From NCBI RefSeq assembly GCF_001922575.1, contig NZ_MRCI01000001.1:124001-188000 (forward strand): a stretch of DNA of 64,000 nt, in the 5' to 3' direction. Source of the DNA: Neptunomonas phycophila. GTDB lineage: Bacteria; Pseudomonadota; Gammaproteobacteria; Pseudomonadales; Balneatricaceae. This document shows positions 27,065-34,691 of the stretch, piece by piece (positions within the stretch are counted from its first letter, which is position 1; each line of letters opens with the position of its first letter). The position numbers and the translations under genes were made by a program. The notes beneath the pieces were generated by a model that searched no databases, was not told the origin of the DNA, and saw only the letters and a list, made by a program, of their open reading frames with translations.

Positions 27065-27976
27065 ATGCACATCGTTAATATTTGTATTTGTACTTATATG
27101 CGTGAACAAATGTTATCAGATTGTTTGCAAAGCTTAGTGGCCGTTAACGTACCAGATGAAGTGACTGTGACGATCAGTGTTATTGATAATGATGCATCAG
27201 GCAGCTCAGAGGGTTGCGTGAGTCGTGCAGCAGAAGCGTTACCTTTCACTGTTCGTTACATGCAGGAGGCCAAGAGAGGTATTCCATGCGCAAGAAATCG
27301 TGCCATTGAAGAGAGCATTCAACATGGGGCTGATTTTATAGTCTTTATTGATGATGATGAAATAGTAACCGCTGACTGGCTGGTTAATTTATACAATTAC
27401 AGTGTTCAAAAAGGTGGGAGAGCTGTTGTTCATGGAAAGGTTTCACAGCGACTACCTGATAACTTGCCGCCTTCTATACAGGGTCTTTATAAAGGAGGAA
27501 AACGATTTTCGGGTGAAGCGCTGAGTGCCTGTGCTACCGATAATGTATTAATTCCTATCCATTTAGTAACGGAGCTTGAGTTGCGATTTGACGAAAGCAA
27601 TCCCTTGGCAGGAGGAACTGATACTATTTTCTTTACGCAGGCTACATCAAAAGGGGTTGAAATTTTCCAGTGCAATGAAGCGCTTGTGTATGAAACAATC
27701 CCAAAACAACGCGCAACCCTTAAGTGGCTGGCCAAACGCAAATATAGGGCCGGTATCACGGATGCCTGGCGAAAGTCTCAGCGAGGTCGCTCCAAAACTA
27801 GTATTGTCATGTCAGCATCGTTCCATGTAGTTGCTTCGGCTTTGAAAATGCTGCTGATGGCGCTATTGATGCGGGGGCTCGCAAGGAACCAGTCGTTCTT
27901 GAAAATGTGTCGGTACGCTGGTGTCTTTATGGGAGTATTCGGGGCCCGAGTCGATAGTTATCGGCATATAAATTAA
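27065..27976 (+). CDS. GT2-family glycosyltransferase
   Basis: A 303-residue GT-A fold transferase. The N-terminal IVNICICTYMREQMLSDCL is the usual GT2 opening, and the metal-binding DxD motif is FIDDDEI (about 96-102). A later GGTDTIFFTQATSKG segment matches the E/D-D-x-D region that positions the acceptor. A hydrophobic stretch near residues 247-270 suggests membrane association. It is the first gene of the plus-strand part of the LPS locus and lies 19 bases before wecF. Composition is near the window average and changes just after it. Substrates are unknown. Confidence 0.9.
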   Translation: MHIVNICICTYMREQMLSDCLQSLVAVNVPDEVTVTISVIDNDASGSSEGCVSRAAEALPFTVRYMQEAKRGIPCARNRAIEESIQHGADFIVFIDDDEIVTADWLVNLYNYSVQKGGRAVVHGKVSQRLPDNLPPSIQGLYKGGKRFSGEALSACATDNVLIPIHLVTELELRFDESNPLAGGTDTIFFTQATSKGVEIFQCNEALVYETIPKQRATLKWLAKRKYRAGITDAWRKSQRGRSKTSIVMSASFHVVASALKMLLMALLMRGLARNQSFLKMCRYAGVFMGVFGARVDSYRHIN

Positions 27977-27995
27977 CTTTTATCTTAGGTTGTTT

Positions 27996-29048
27996 ATGAG
28001 TAAAAATATTTTGCATGTGGCGAAGTTGAATAAATTTATACCGCCGTTTGTCGACTTCGTTGCAGACGAAATGCCAGCTGTTTTCCCTAATCAACAGTTT
28101 TTTTTTCTGGGGAATTCAAAGAAATATCCTTATAAAGATAGGACTAATATTAGTCATTATGGAAAAGGGCTGATTAGCTACTTTTTTTCAATATTTGCTC
28201 TCTATTGCAAAATGATGCGCGCTGATCGGGTTGTTTTACATGGACTATTCGATAAACGTGTTATTTATTGTCTTTTTTTTCAGCCATGGTCTTTAAAAAA
28301 GTGTTACTGGGTGATCTGGGGAAAGGATTTATATACGTACCAAGATCCTAAGAAAGGAAGTAAATGGAGACGCCTAGAATTTTTTAGAAGAAAGGTTATA
28401 CGAGATTTAGGTTTTCTTGTTACTTACGTTAACGGTGATGTGGAGTTGGCTAGAAAATGGTATGGAGCTAAAGGAAAGCACCTTAACTGTATTATGTATA
28501 CTACAAACCTTTTTTCAGAGGTTGTGGTTCCTGAAAAGTCGAATAAAAAAATTAATATTCAAATAGGAAATTCAGCTGATCCTAGTAATAATCACTTTGA
28601 TATTTTGGATATGCTAGAACCCTATAAAGATGAAAATATAGCTATATATGCGCCATTGTCTTATGGGAATAAAAAGCATGCTGCATCTATTATAGAAGCA
28701 GGGCATAACATGTTTGGTGATAAGTTTTTTCCTATGCTCGATTTTATGCCTTTTGAGAAATACTTGGCGTTCCTTGGTGATATCGATATTGCAGTTTTCA
28801 ACCATAAAAGGCAGCAAGGTATGGGGAATATTATTTCGCTATTAGGTATGGGGAAGAAAGTTTATTTTAGAAGCGATGTGACTTCCTGGGAAGTTTTAGA
28901 CTCTTTGGGGTTAAATATTTATGATGTTAGTAGTTTCTCGGTAGATCTATTGACGGATGATGAGCGTATTGCTAATAAAAAAATAATTAGAGAAAACTTC
29001 AGCCGAGAAAAGTTGGCAGATCAGCTGAAAGTTATATTTGAGGGATAA
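27996..29048 (+). CDS. wecF: WecF-type 4-acetamido-4,6-dideoxygalactose transferase
   Basis: A 350-residue protein of the Fuc4NAc transferase family (GT56, Pfam Glyco_transf_56). Diagnostic segments are WVIWGKDLYTY, INIQIGNSADPSNNHFDIL and FNHKRQQGMGNIISLLGMGKKV. In enterics WecF transfers Fuc4NAc from dTDP-Fuc4NAc onto lipid III of enterobacterial common antigen. Here it lies with wecE but with no wecA, wecB, wecC or wecG in the window, so the acceptor is probably another glycan. Start at ATG 27996, with AGG six bases upstream. The gene is AT-rich, with T9 at 28098-28106 and T8 at 28273-28280. Confidence 0.9.
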   Translation: MSKNILHVAKLNKFIPPFVDFVADEMPAVFPNQQFFFLGNSKKYPYKDRTNISHYGKGLISYFFSIFALYCKMMRADRVVLHGLFDKRVIYCLFFQPWSLKKCYWVIWGKDLYTYQDPKKGSKWRRLEFFRRKVIRDLGFLVTYVNGDVELARKWYGAKGKHLNCIMYTTNLFSEVVVPEKSNKKINIQIGNSADPSNNHFDILDMLEPYKDENIAIYAPLSYGNKKHAASIIEAGHNMFGDKFFPMLDFMPFEKYLAFLGDIDIAVFNHKRQQGMGNIISLLGMGKKVYFRSDVTSWEVLDSLGLNIYDVSSFSVDLLTDDERIANKKIIRENFSREKLADQLKVIFEG

Positions 29049-29049
29049 A

Positions 29050-29622
29050 ATGGCTTACTACAGTCGATCTTCTTTAGAGAAGATGGGTTTTAAGTTTTTA
29101 GGGGAAAATGTAAAAATTAGCGATAAAGCTAGCATTTACGACCCTGAACTCATAGAAATTGGTGATAGCTCAAGAATTGATGATTTTTGTGTCGTGTCAG
29201 GAAACATAAAAATAGGTTCCTATGTTCACATCACACCATTTTGTTTGTTGGCGGGTGGAGAGAAAGGAATCGTCATAGAAGATTTTTCAGCACTCGCATA
29301 TCGAGTACAAGTGTTTACTCAATCAGACGATTACTCGGGCGAGACGATGACGAATTCGACCGTGCCGCAAAAATATAAGCATGAATTTAAGTCGAAAATT
29401 CTCCTTAAAAGGCATGTTATAGTAGGAGCCGGGTCGATAATAATGCCCGGCGTCACAGTTGCAGAAGGTTGTTCTATAGGGGCGTTATCTTTGGTTCTAA
29501 AAAGTACTATGCCTTGGGGTATTTATGTTGGAAGCCCTGCAAAGCGGCTAAAGGATAGAAAGAAAAGTTTACTGCAGCTCGAAAAAAAGTTTTTAAGCGA
29601 GAAGCTCAATGATTCCATTTAA
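29050..29622 (+). CDS. Left-handed beta-helix acyltransferase, likely sugar N- or O-acetyltransferase
   Basis: A 190-residue hexapeptide-repeat protein. Imperfect [LIV]-G-x4 repeats run from about residue 25 to 150, including IYDPELIEIGDSSRIDDFC and VIVGAGSIIMPGVTVAEGC, and end with the typical YVGSPAKRLKDRK cap. Such enzymes form trimers and use acetyl-CoA or a related acyl-CoA. It lies one base after the wecF stop and overlaps wecE by 14 bases, so it is tightly coupled to both. It may supply the N-acylation of dTDP-Fuc4N that the GNAT enzyme WecD provides in enterics; that is inference. GAGGGA precedes the ATG at 29050. Confidence 0.88.
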   Translation: MAYYSRSSLEKMGFKFLGENVKISDKASIYDPELIEIGDSSRIDDFCVVSGNIKIGSYVHITPFCLLAGGEKGIVIEDFSALAYRVQVFTQSDDYSGETMTNSTVPQKYKHEFKSKILLKRHVIVGAGSIIMPGVTVAEGCSIGALSLVLKSTMPWGIYVGSPAKRLKDRKKSLLQLEKKFLSEKLNDSI

Positions 29623-30745
29623 TAAGCCCCCGTACACTGGTAATGAAGACCAGTACGTATTGCAAGCCATGCATAGCGATAAAATTTCTGGCGATGGGGT
29701 ATTTAGTAAGCGTTGCCAATCTTGGTTTGAGACAGAATTAAAGTGTGAAAAGGCTTTGCTAACACCTTCATGTACTCATGCTTTAGAGATGGCGGCATTG
29801 CTAATTGATATACAGCCAGGCGATGAAGTTATCATGCCAAGCTACACCTTTGTCAGTACTGCAAATGCTTTTGTCCTTCGGGGTGCAAAAATAGTCTTCG
29901 TTGATATACGTCCGGACACGCTAAATATAGATGAAAATCTAATTGAGTCAGCTATAACTCCTAAAACAAAGGCAATTGTTCCTGTTCATTATGCTGGCGT
30001 TGCTTGTGAAATGGATGTGATTATGACAATAGCTGAAAAGTACCATCTGTTTGTTATAGAGGATGCTGCGCAAGGAATGATGTCTACGTATAAAGGTAAA
30101 CCTTTGGGTACTATTGGGCATCTTGGCGCTTTTAGTTTCCATGAAACTAAAAACTACTCCAGTGGTGGTGAAGGAGGGCTGCTAATTATTAATGACCAAC
30201 AGTTTTCTGCTCGTGCTGAAATAATTCGTGAAAAAGGGACTAATCGTAGTCAGTTTTTTCGAGGAATGGTTGATAAATACAGTTGGGTCGACTTAGGTAG
30301 CAGCTATTTGCCCTGTGATCTGCAAGCCGCTTATCTTTGGGGGCAATTGGAAAGGGTAACAGAGATAAATGACTTTCGTTTGGATATTTGGTCTCGCTAT
30401 CATGAGTCGTTTAAAGATTTAGAAAAGAAAGGATATGTTGAACGTCCTACGGTGCCGCAGAACCTTACCCATAATGCTCATATGTACTACCTTAAAACAA
30501 AGGATCTAGAGCAACGGACAAGGCTAATAGAACATCTAAAAAATGATGATATATTGGCTGTTTTTCACTATGTTCCCTTGCACTCGGCTACAGCAGGTAG
30601 CTCGTTTGGTCGTTTCAATGGAGTTGACCAATATACTACGTCTTTGAGCTCTGGTTTAGTGCGGTTACCTATCTGGTATGGTCTTGAAAAGGGGGATGTT
30701 GAAAAAATTTCCGATTCAGTCAGACTTTTTTATTTAAATGAATAG
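29609..30745 (+). CDS. wecE: dTDP-4-amino-4,6-dideoxygalactose transaminase
   Basis: A 378-residue PLP-dependent DegT/DnrJ/EryC1 aminotransferase that turns dTDP-4-keto-6-deoxyglucose into dTDP-4-amino-4,6-dideoxygalactose. Long conserved blocks match E. coli WecE: LLTPSCTHALEMAALL, GDEVIMPSYTFVSTANAF, VPVHYAGVACEMD and REKGTNRSQFFRG. The PLP lysine is K181 in SFHETKNYS, the same residue number as in E. coli. It overlaps the acyltransferase gene by 14 bases. The upstream enzymes RmlA and RmlB, needed for the dTDP-keto sugar, are not in this window and must be encoded elsewhere. Confidence 0.95.
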   Translation: MIPFNKPPYTGNEDQYVLQAMHSDKISGDGVFSKRCQSWFETELKCEKALLTPSCTHALEMAALLIDIQPGDEVIMPSYTFVSTANAFVLRGAKIVFVDIRPDTLNIDENLIESAITPKTKAIVPVHYAGVACEMDVIMTIAEKYHLFVIEDAAQGMMSTYKGKPLGTIGHLGAFSFHETKNYSSGGEGGLLIINDQQFSARAEIIREKGTNRSQFFRGMVDKYSWVDLGSSYLPCDLQAAYLWGQLERVTEINDFRLDIWSRYHESFKDLEKKGYVERPTVPQNLTHNAHMYYLKTKDLEQRTRLIEHLKNDDILAVFHYVPLHSATAGSSFGRFNGVDQYTTSLSSGLVRLPIWYGLEKGDVEKISDSVRLFYLNE

Positions 30746-30849
30746 GTTTCTGCTTTTTTATTTTTCCAAAGGTATATCTGCAGATAATTGTGCTGTTTTT
30801 GTTGTTGGATTGATTGTTAATTGTAAGGGCTGGAGCGAGAAGGTTTAAT

Positions 30850-31731
30850 ATGAAAATTTTGGTTAGAAAAATCTCTCGTTTTTTTTTAAGACGAACATCT
30901 CAGGTTGTTTCTATTTTCTGTTTTAGTAAAAAAAGAAGGGCGAAATGTAGAGAGTTTTTTGATGATAAAATAATTGGTTTATACAAAGATGAAATACAAG
31001 TCTTTGTTGATCGATACCCTGCAGTTTGGAGTGAAGAAGAGACTATTCAACATTTGTTAGAAAACAAAAGTAGCATCTGCCGTTTTGGTGATGGTGAGCT
31101 TAAGCTTATGGTCGGTGAGAAACATAAGTCATTTCAAGATGTAAACCACTCACTCAATAGTCGGTTAATTGAAGTGTTGAATAGTAATGTTCCTAATATT
31201 CTTGTTGCCATTCACCCCGTCAGGGACTTTGATAGTTTGGGACGTATTTGGCAAAAGTTTATTATCCGCATCGGTTCACCCGTATTAAATTTACTAGATA
31301 GCAACCGAAGTTACCCTTCAATGGGAGTGTTTCGTGGTTTGCCAAAAAACACTAAAGAAAATTTGGTTAATCGTATCCTGAAAATTAAGAAACTTTGGGA
31401 AGGCCGTAAAATTTTATTGGTTGTAGGTGAAAATAGCCGATTTACTTTTGAAGAAGAGCTATTCAATAATGTTGAAAGTGTAGACTATGTTTATGCGCCT
31501 GCAAAAAATGCTTTTGAAGTATATGATGAAATAGTTAATAAGGTTAAGCAATATAATAAAGATGAATATCTGATTTTGATTGTGCTTGGCCCTACAGCTA
31601 CTGTAATGGCTTATGACTTGGCTCTTGACGGATACCAAGCTATTGATTTTGGGCAAATGCCTGGTACTTATAAGCGAGCAAAGAAAGTCCTTTTTGGTAA
31701 TGAAGAAGTAGTATTAAAAGAATTGCTGTAG
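30850..31731 (+). CDS. GT-D fold glycosyltransferase (DUF1792 family)
   Basis: A 293-residue protein with the family's signature RFGDGE (about 78-83), which carries the metal/donor-binding acidic residues, and the C-terminal LGPTATVMAYDLALDGYQAIDFGQ block. GT-D members such as the third transferase in streptococcal adhesin glycosylation add sugars to protein-linked or surface glycans; use in an LPS locus is plausible. Start at ATG 30850 with AAGG seven bases upstream. A T9 run (30879-30887) lies in codons 10-13. The gene is AT-rich, rich in AAA and ATT codons, and separated from wecE by 104 bases. Confidence 0.82.
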   Translation: MKILVRKISRFFLRRTSQVVSIFCFSKKRRAKCREFFDDKIIGLYKDEIQVFVDRYPAVWSEEETIQHLLENKSSICRFGDGELKLMVGEKHKSFQDVNHSLNSRLIEVLNSNVPNILVAIHPVRDFDSLGRIWQKFIIRIGSPVLNLLDSNRSYPSMGVFRGLPKNTKENLVNRILKIKKLWEGRKILLVVGENSRFTFEEELFNNVESVDYVYAPAKNAFEVYDEIVNKVKQYNKDEYLILIVLGPTATVMAYDLALDGYQAIDFGQMPGTYKRAKKVLFGNEEVVLKELL

Positions 31732-31796
31732 TAGCTGACAGCTTTTGATGCGTTGAGTTTTGAAAGATTATGGGTGTTATGGATGAGCTGTAAAGT

Positions 31797-32474
31797 ATGA
31801 CGTTATATTTGAAAGAGTTGACCCCGTTTGCTCAGGGAGGAAACAGGCAGTGCTTTGTTCATCCGGATAATCCTAACCGGTGTATCAAGGTTAGAAGACC
31901 TGACTTTACGCTAGAGGATTGCCGTAGAAAGAAAGGTTTTCCTAAAAACTTAAAGCCTCTATCATCTTTTGATGACAACCTTGAAGAGTTCAAAGTTATT
32001 ACCGACCTACATAAAATGATTGGTGGGGATTTATTTAGCCATATTTATCAATGCTTTGGCTTTGTTGAAACAGACTTAGGGGCTGGCTTAGAAACGGAGC
32101 TTGTTTTAGATGATGACGGGCGTATTTCATTATCGCTCAAGCAGTATATTTGGGAGTATGGCTATTCTGATGCTTGTAAGAAGGCGGTTGCTGATTTGAT
32201 CGGTTTTTGGGAGCACAATTTAATACCTTCCCGAGATATTTTGACCCACAATGTTCTCGTACAGCAAGGCGCTCATCAGGATATAAAGCGGTTAGTTGTA
32301 ATAGACGGCCTTGGATCAGCATCAGCGATTCCTTTTCAGATATTCCCAACATTTGTAAAAAAACGTGCAGTATCAAACAAAGTGGAACGCTTTAAATATC
32401 GTATAGATGAGTTTGTTGCTAAGTGTGAAAGTGGGAAAGCGCCGAGTAAAGTAGGAATGCTTAATTATCGGTAG
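31797..32474 (+). CDS. yrbL: YrbL-family protein with kinase-like motifs
   Basis: A 225-residue member of the PhoP regulatory network protein YrbL family. The sequence keeps hallmarks of a protein-kinase-like fold: a glycine-containing loop near 14-20, K32 in RCIKVRR, a catalytic-loop-like SRDILTHN with D147 and N152, and a DFG-like IDGLG with D170. In Salmonella and E. coli yrbL is controlled by PhoP. Given its place among LPS transferases, phosphorylation of an LPS core sugar is an attractive but unproven role. The ribosome site is weak. A phoPQ pair lies 20 kb away in this window. Confidence 0.85.
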   Translation: MTLYLKELTPFAQGGNRQCFVHPDNPNRCIKVRRPDFTLEDCRRKKGFPKNLKPLSSFDDNLEEFKVITDLHKMIGGDLFSHIYQCFGFVETDLGAGLETELVLDDDGRISLSLKQYIWEYGYSDACKKAVADLIGFWEHNLIPSRDILTHNVLVQQGAHQDIKRLVVIDGLGSASAIPFQIFPTFVKKRAVSNKVERFKYRIDEFVAKCESGKAPSKVGMLNYR

Positions 32475-32525
32475 CTTGTGGGCTGATTTTGCAATACAAC
32501 AAGAACTTAGAGATGGCTATATAAT

Positions 32526-33572
32526 ATGAAATTAATGCAAATGCTTTTGTCTCAATCAGAGGCTGGAGCCGAAACTTATTTTGAAAAAGTTGCAGCCGCG
32601 CTTGCCAAAGATGCCAGTATTACTCAGCGACTTGTTATTGAAGAGCAGCCTTCTCGTGAGAAAAGGCTTCAAGCTTCTGGTGTGGATTTTAGTACTTTAC
32701 CTATGGGGAAAGTAAAAAAGCCTCTGTTTTATAATTACTCTTTAAAAAAGCATGTTAAAGAGTTTGAGCCAGATCTTATTGTTACTTGGGTAAATAGGGC
32801 TTCTAGAAAGTGCCCTTCAACAAGTGCGGTCGTTGTTGGGCGGCTAGGCGGCTATTACGACATAAAGAATTATAAAAAATGTGATCATTTAATTGTTAAT
32901 ACGCCAGATTTAGTTCATCACGTTGTTTCAAATGGCTGGCCAGAAACGAAAGTGAGCATGATTAGTAATTTTGGTGATCTGCCCGAAACGTTAGAGATAT
33001 CAAGCTCGCTTCCAGAAATACCCACAGGACATAAGGTGCTTTTGGCTTTAGGTCGATTGCATCAAAAGAAAGCGCACGACACTGTTATTAAAGCACTACC
33101 TATGATCCCAGACGCCACACTGCTGATAGCGGGTACAGGGGAGTTAGAAAACGAATTAAAAAGTCTAGCCGACTCATTAGGTGTATCCGAGCGCGTTAAG
33201 TTTTTAGGTTTGCGAAAAGATATACGTCAATTGTTTGATTTAGCCGATGTATGCGTTTTCCCATCGCGATTTGAACCTCTAGGTAATGTGGTTTTAGAGG
33301 CATGGGCAACAAATACGCCTATTGTAGCGGCGTCGAGTACCGGCCCTGCCTGGCTAATAACGCATAACGAAAACGGACTATTGTTTGATATAGATGATGT
33401 AAATGCTTGTGCATCCGAGGTTAATCGAGTGCTGTCTGACACTGCTTTAGCGGATAAGCTAACGGAAAGCGGCTTTGCAGAGTTTAATAACAATTTCTCA
33501 ATGGATGTTATTGTTAATAAATACAAAAATTTATTCGAAACATTAATAAAAGAAAAAAAAGAGCGTAGTTAG
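32526..33572 (+). CDS. GT4-family glycosyltransferase, paralogue of the gene at 23471
   Basis: A 348-residue GT-B transferase. The opening LLSQSEAGAETYFEKVA carries the acceptor loop, and the donor domain has LLALGRLHQKKAHDTVI, RVKFLGLRKDI and SRFEPLGNVVLEAWA. It shares distinctive internal segments with the minus-strand GT4 at 23471-24514 (VTWVNRAS, GRLGGYYDIKNYKKCDH), so the two arose by duplication. They bracket the variable centre of the locus in opposite orientation. It probably adds a sugar to the LPS core; donor and acceptor are unknown. It converges on the acyltransferase gene. Confidence 0.9.
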   Translation: MKLMQMLLSQSEAGAETYFEKVAAALAKDASITQRLVIEEQPSREKRLQASGVDFSTLPMGKVKKPLFYNYSLKKHVKEFEPDLIVTWVNRASRKCPSTSAVVVGRLGGYYDIKNYKKCDHLIVNTPDLVHHVVSNGWPETKVSMISNFGDLPETLEISSSLPEIPTGHKVLLALGRLHQKKAHDTVIKALPMIPDATLLIAGTGELENELKSLADSLGVSERVKFLGLRKDIRQLFDLADVCVFPSRFEPLGNVVLEAWATNTPIVAASSTGPAWLITHNENGLLFDIDDVNACASEVNRVLSDTALADKLTESGFAEFNNNFSMDVIVNKYKNLFETLIKEKKERS

Positions 33573-33602
33573 GCTTATCCATTCCAAAGTGAGCCTTAGA
33601 GT

Positions 33603-33633
33603 AAAGCCTTACTTATTTGTAAAGGAAGGCTTT
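33603..33633. terminator. Weak hairpin between convergent GT4 and acyltransferase genes
   Basis: Stem AAAGCCTT with AAGGCTTT (eight pairs) around a 15-base loop. It overlaps the last codons of the acyltransferase gene. T-runs are short on both sides, so terminator function is uncertain. Confidence 0.4.
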
Positions 33634-34524
33634 GCCCTTCGGGTGTGTCTTAAAGCGTCTGTGCACCCACATGTATTGTGTAGGTGCCTTCATGATCATG
33701 CTTTCTATTACTTGGTTCACTTTTGTGGCGTCTGCTACATCATCGCCAGTAGGGAAGTCCTCCAATGGCGGAAGCATTTCAATAATGTAGCGACCTTGAT
33801 CATTGCGTCTCATTGATAGTGGGATAACAGCAGCCTTGGACATTTTAGCTATGCGTGCCGTTGCGGTAATTGTTGCGGCAGGCACGCCAAAAAATGGCGC
33901 ATAAACAGACAGCTTCATACCCATATCTTGATCCGGTGCATACCATACGGCCTTCCCGTCTTTAAGGCGGCGAACTAAACGGCGGATATCGCCACGCTCG
34001 ATCAGTTCTTCGAAAAATACTTCGCGACCCTTTTTGCTTAGCTCTTCGATAACAGGGTTATTGTTTTTTCTATACATTCCATCAAAGCGCATATGTTGAG
34101 CTAAAATCCCGCCTGTTACATCTAAACAGGTAAAATGGCCGCTTAAGAAAAGGATACCTTGCCCTTCTGCTTGAGCTTTTTCAACATGCTCAAAGCCAAT
34201 AATATCACCCAGCGGTGTAAGCTTTTCTGGCTGAGGCCACCATGCCATTCCAGACTCGATCATCGCGATACCTTGGTCTTTAAAGACATCACTCAGCATC
34301 TGGTTGTGCTCTTTTGGGGATAAATGAGGAAAGCAGAGTGATAAATTGGTATCAGCGATGTGTTTACGATCTTTAGCAATACACATCAATATGCGCCCCA
34401 GCAACCGCCCGATCTTATGTTGGGCTGGTAGCGGTAATCTGTTAATAAGCCAAACTAGTCCAAGTCCTAAGAAGGTGGGCCAATAAGTTGGATGCAATAA
34501 GTTTTCTGGGCGCTTTTGTTTCAT
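33613..34524 (-). CDS. Lipid A late acyltransferase (LpxL/LpxM family)
   Basis: A 303-residue inner-membrane enzyme that adds a secondary acyl chain from acyl-ACP to lipid A. It has a hydrophobic N-terminal segment (LGLGLVWLINRLPLPAQH, about 18-35), the catalytic HX4D motif SGHFTCLD (about 129-136) and the YAPDQDMGMK block of the LpxL/LpxM family. Which position it acylates cannot be told, so no symbol is given. Diverges from msbA across a 167-base spacer. The ribosome site is weak. Its presence beside msbA and waaA fits lipid A assembly. Confidence 0.93.
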   Translation of the reverse strand: MKQKRPENLLHPTYWPTFLGLGLVWLINRLPLPAQHKIGRLLGRILMCIAKDRKHIADTNLSLCFPHLSPKEHNQMLSDVFKDQGIAMIESGMAWWPQPEKLTPLGDIIGFEHVEKAQAEGQGILFLSGHFTCLDVTGGILAQHMRFDGMYRKNNNPVIEELSKKGREVFFEELIERGDIRRLVRRLKDGKAVWYAPDQDMGMKLSVYAPFFGVPAATITATARIAKMSKAAVIPLSMRRNDQGRYIIEMLPPLEDFPTGDDVADATKVNQVIESMIMKAPTQYMWVHRRFKTHPKGKAFLYK

Positions 34525-34691
34525 AACAACTATTTTTACTAACCTATTGTTCTCGTTCGGTGCCTATTCTAATCTGTTTTGCAGCAGATCCCTATAACCG
34601 ATCATTTGCGTAGGTATGATCTAACAAGTGCCAGCGATTTGATATCGCTATGGTGTACAATGCAGTCTTTGATTTCAATACGTTGCGAATA

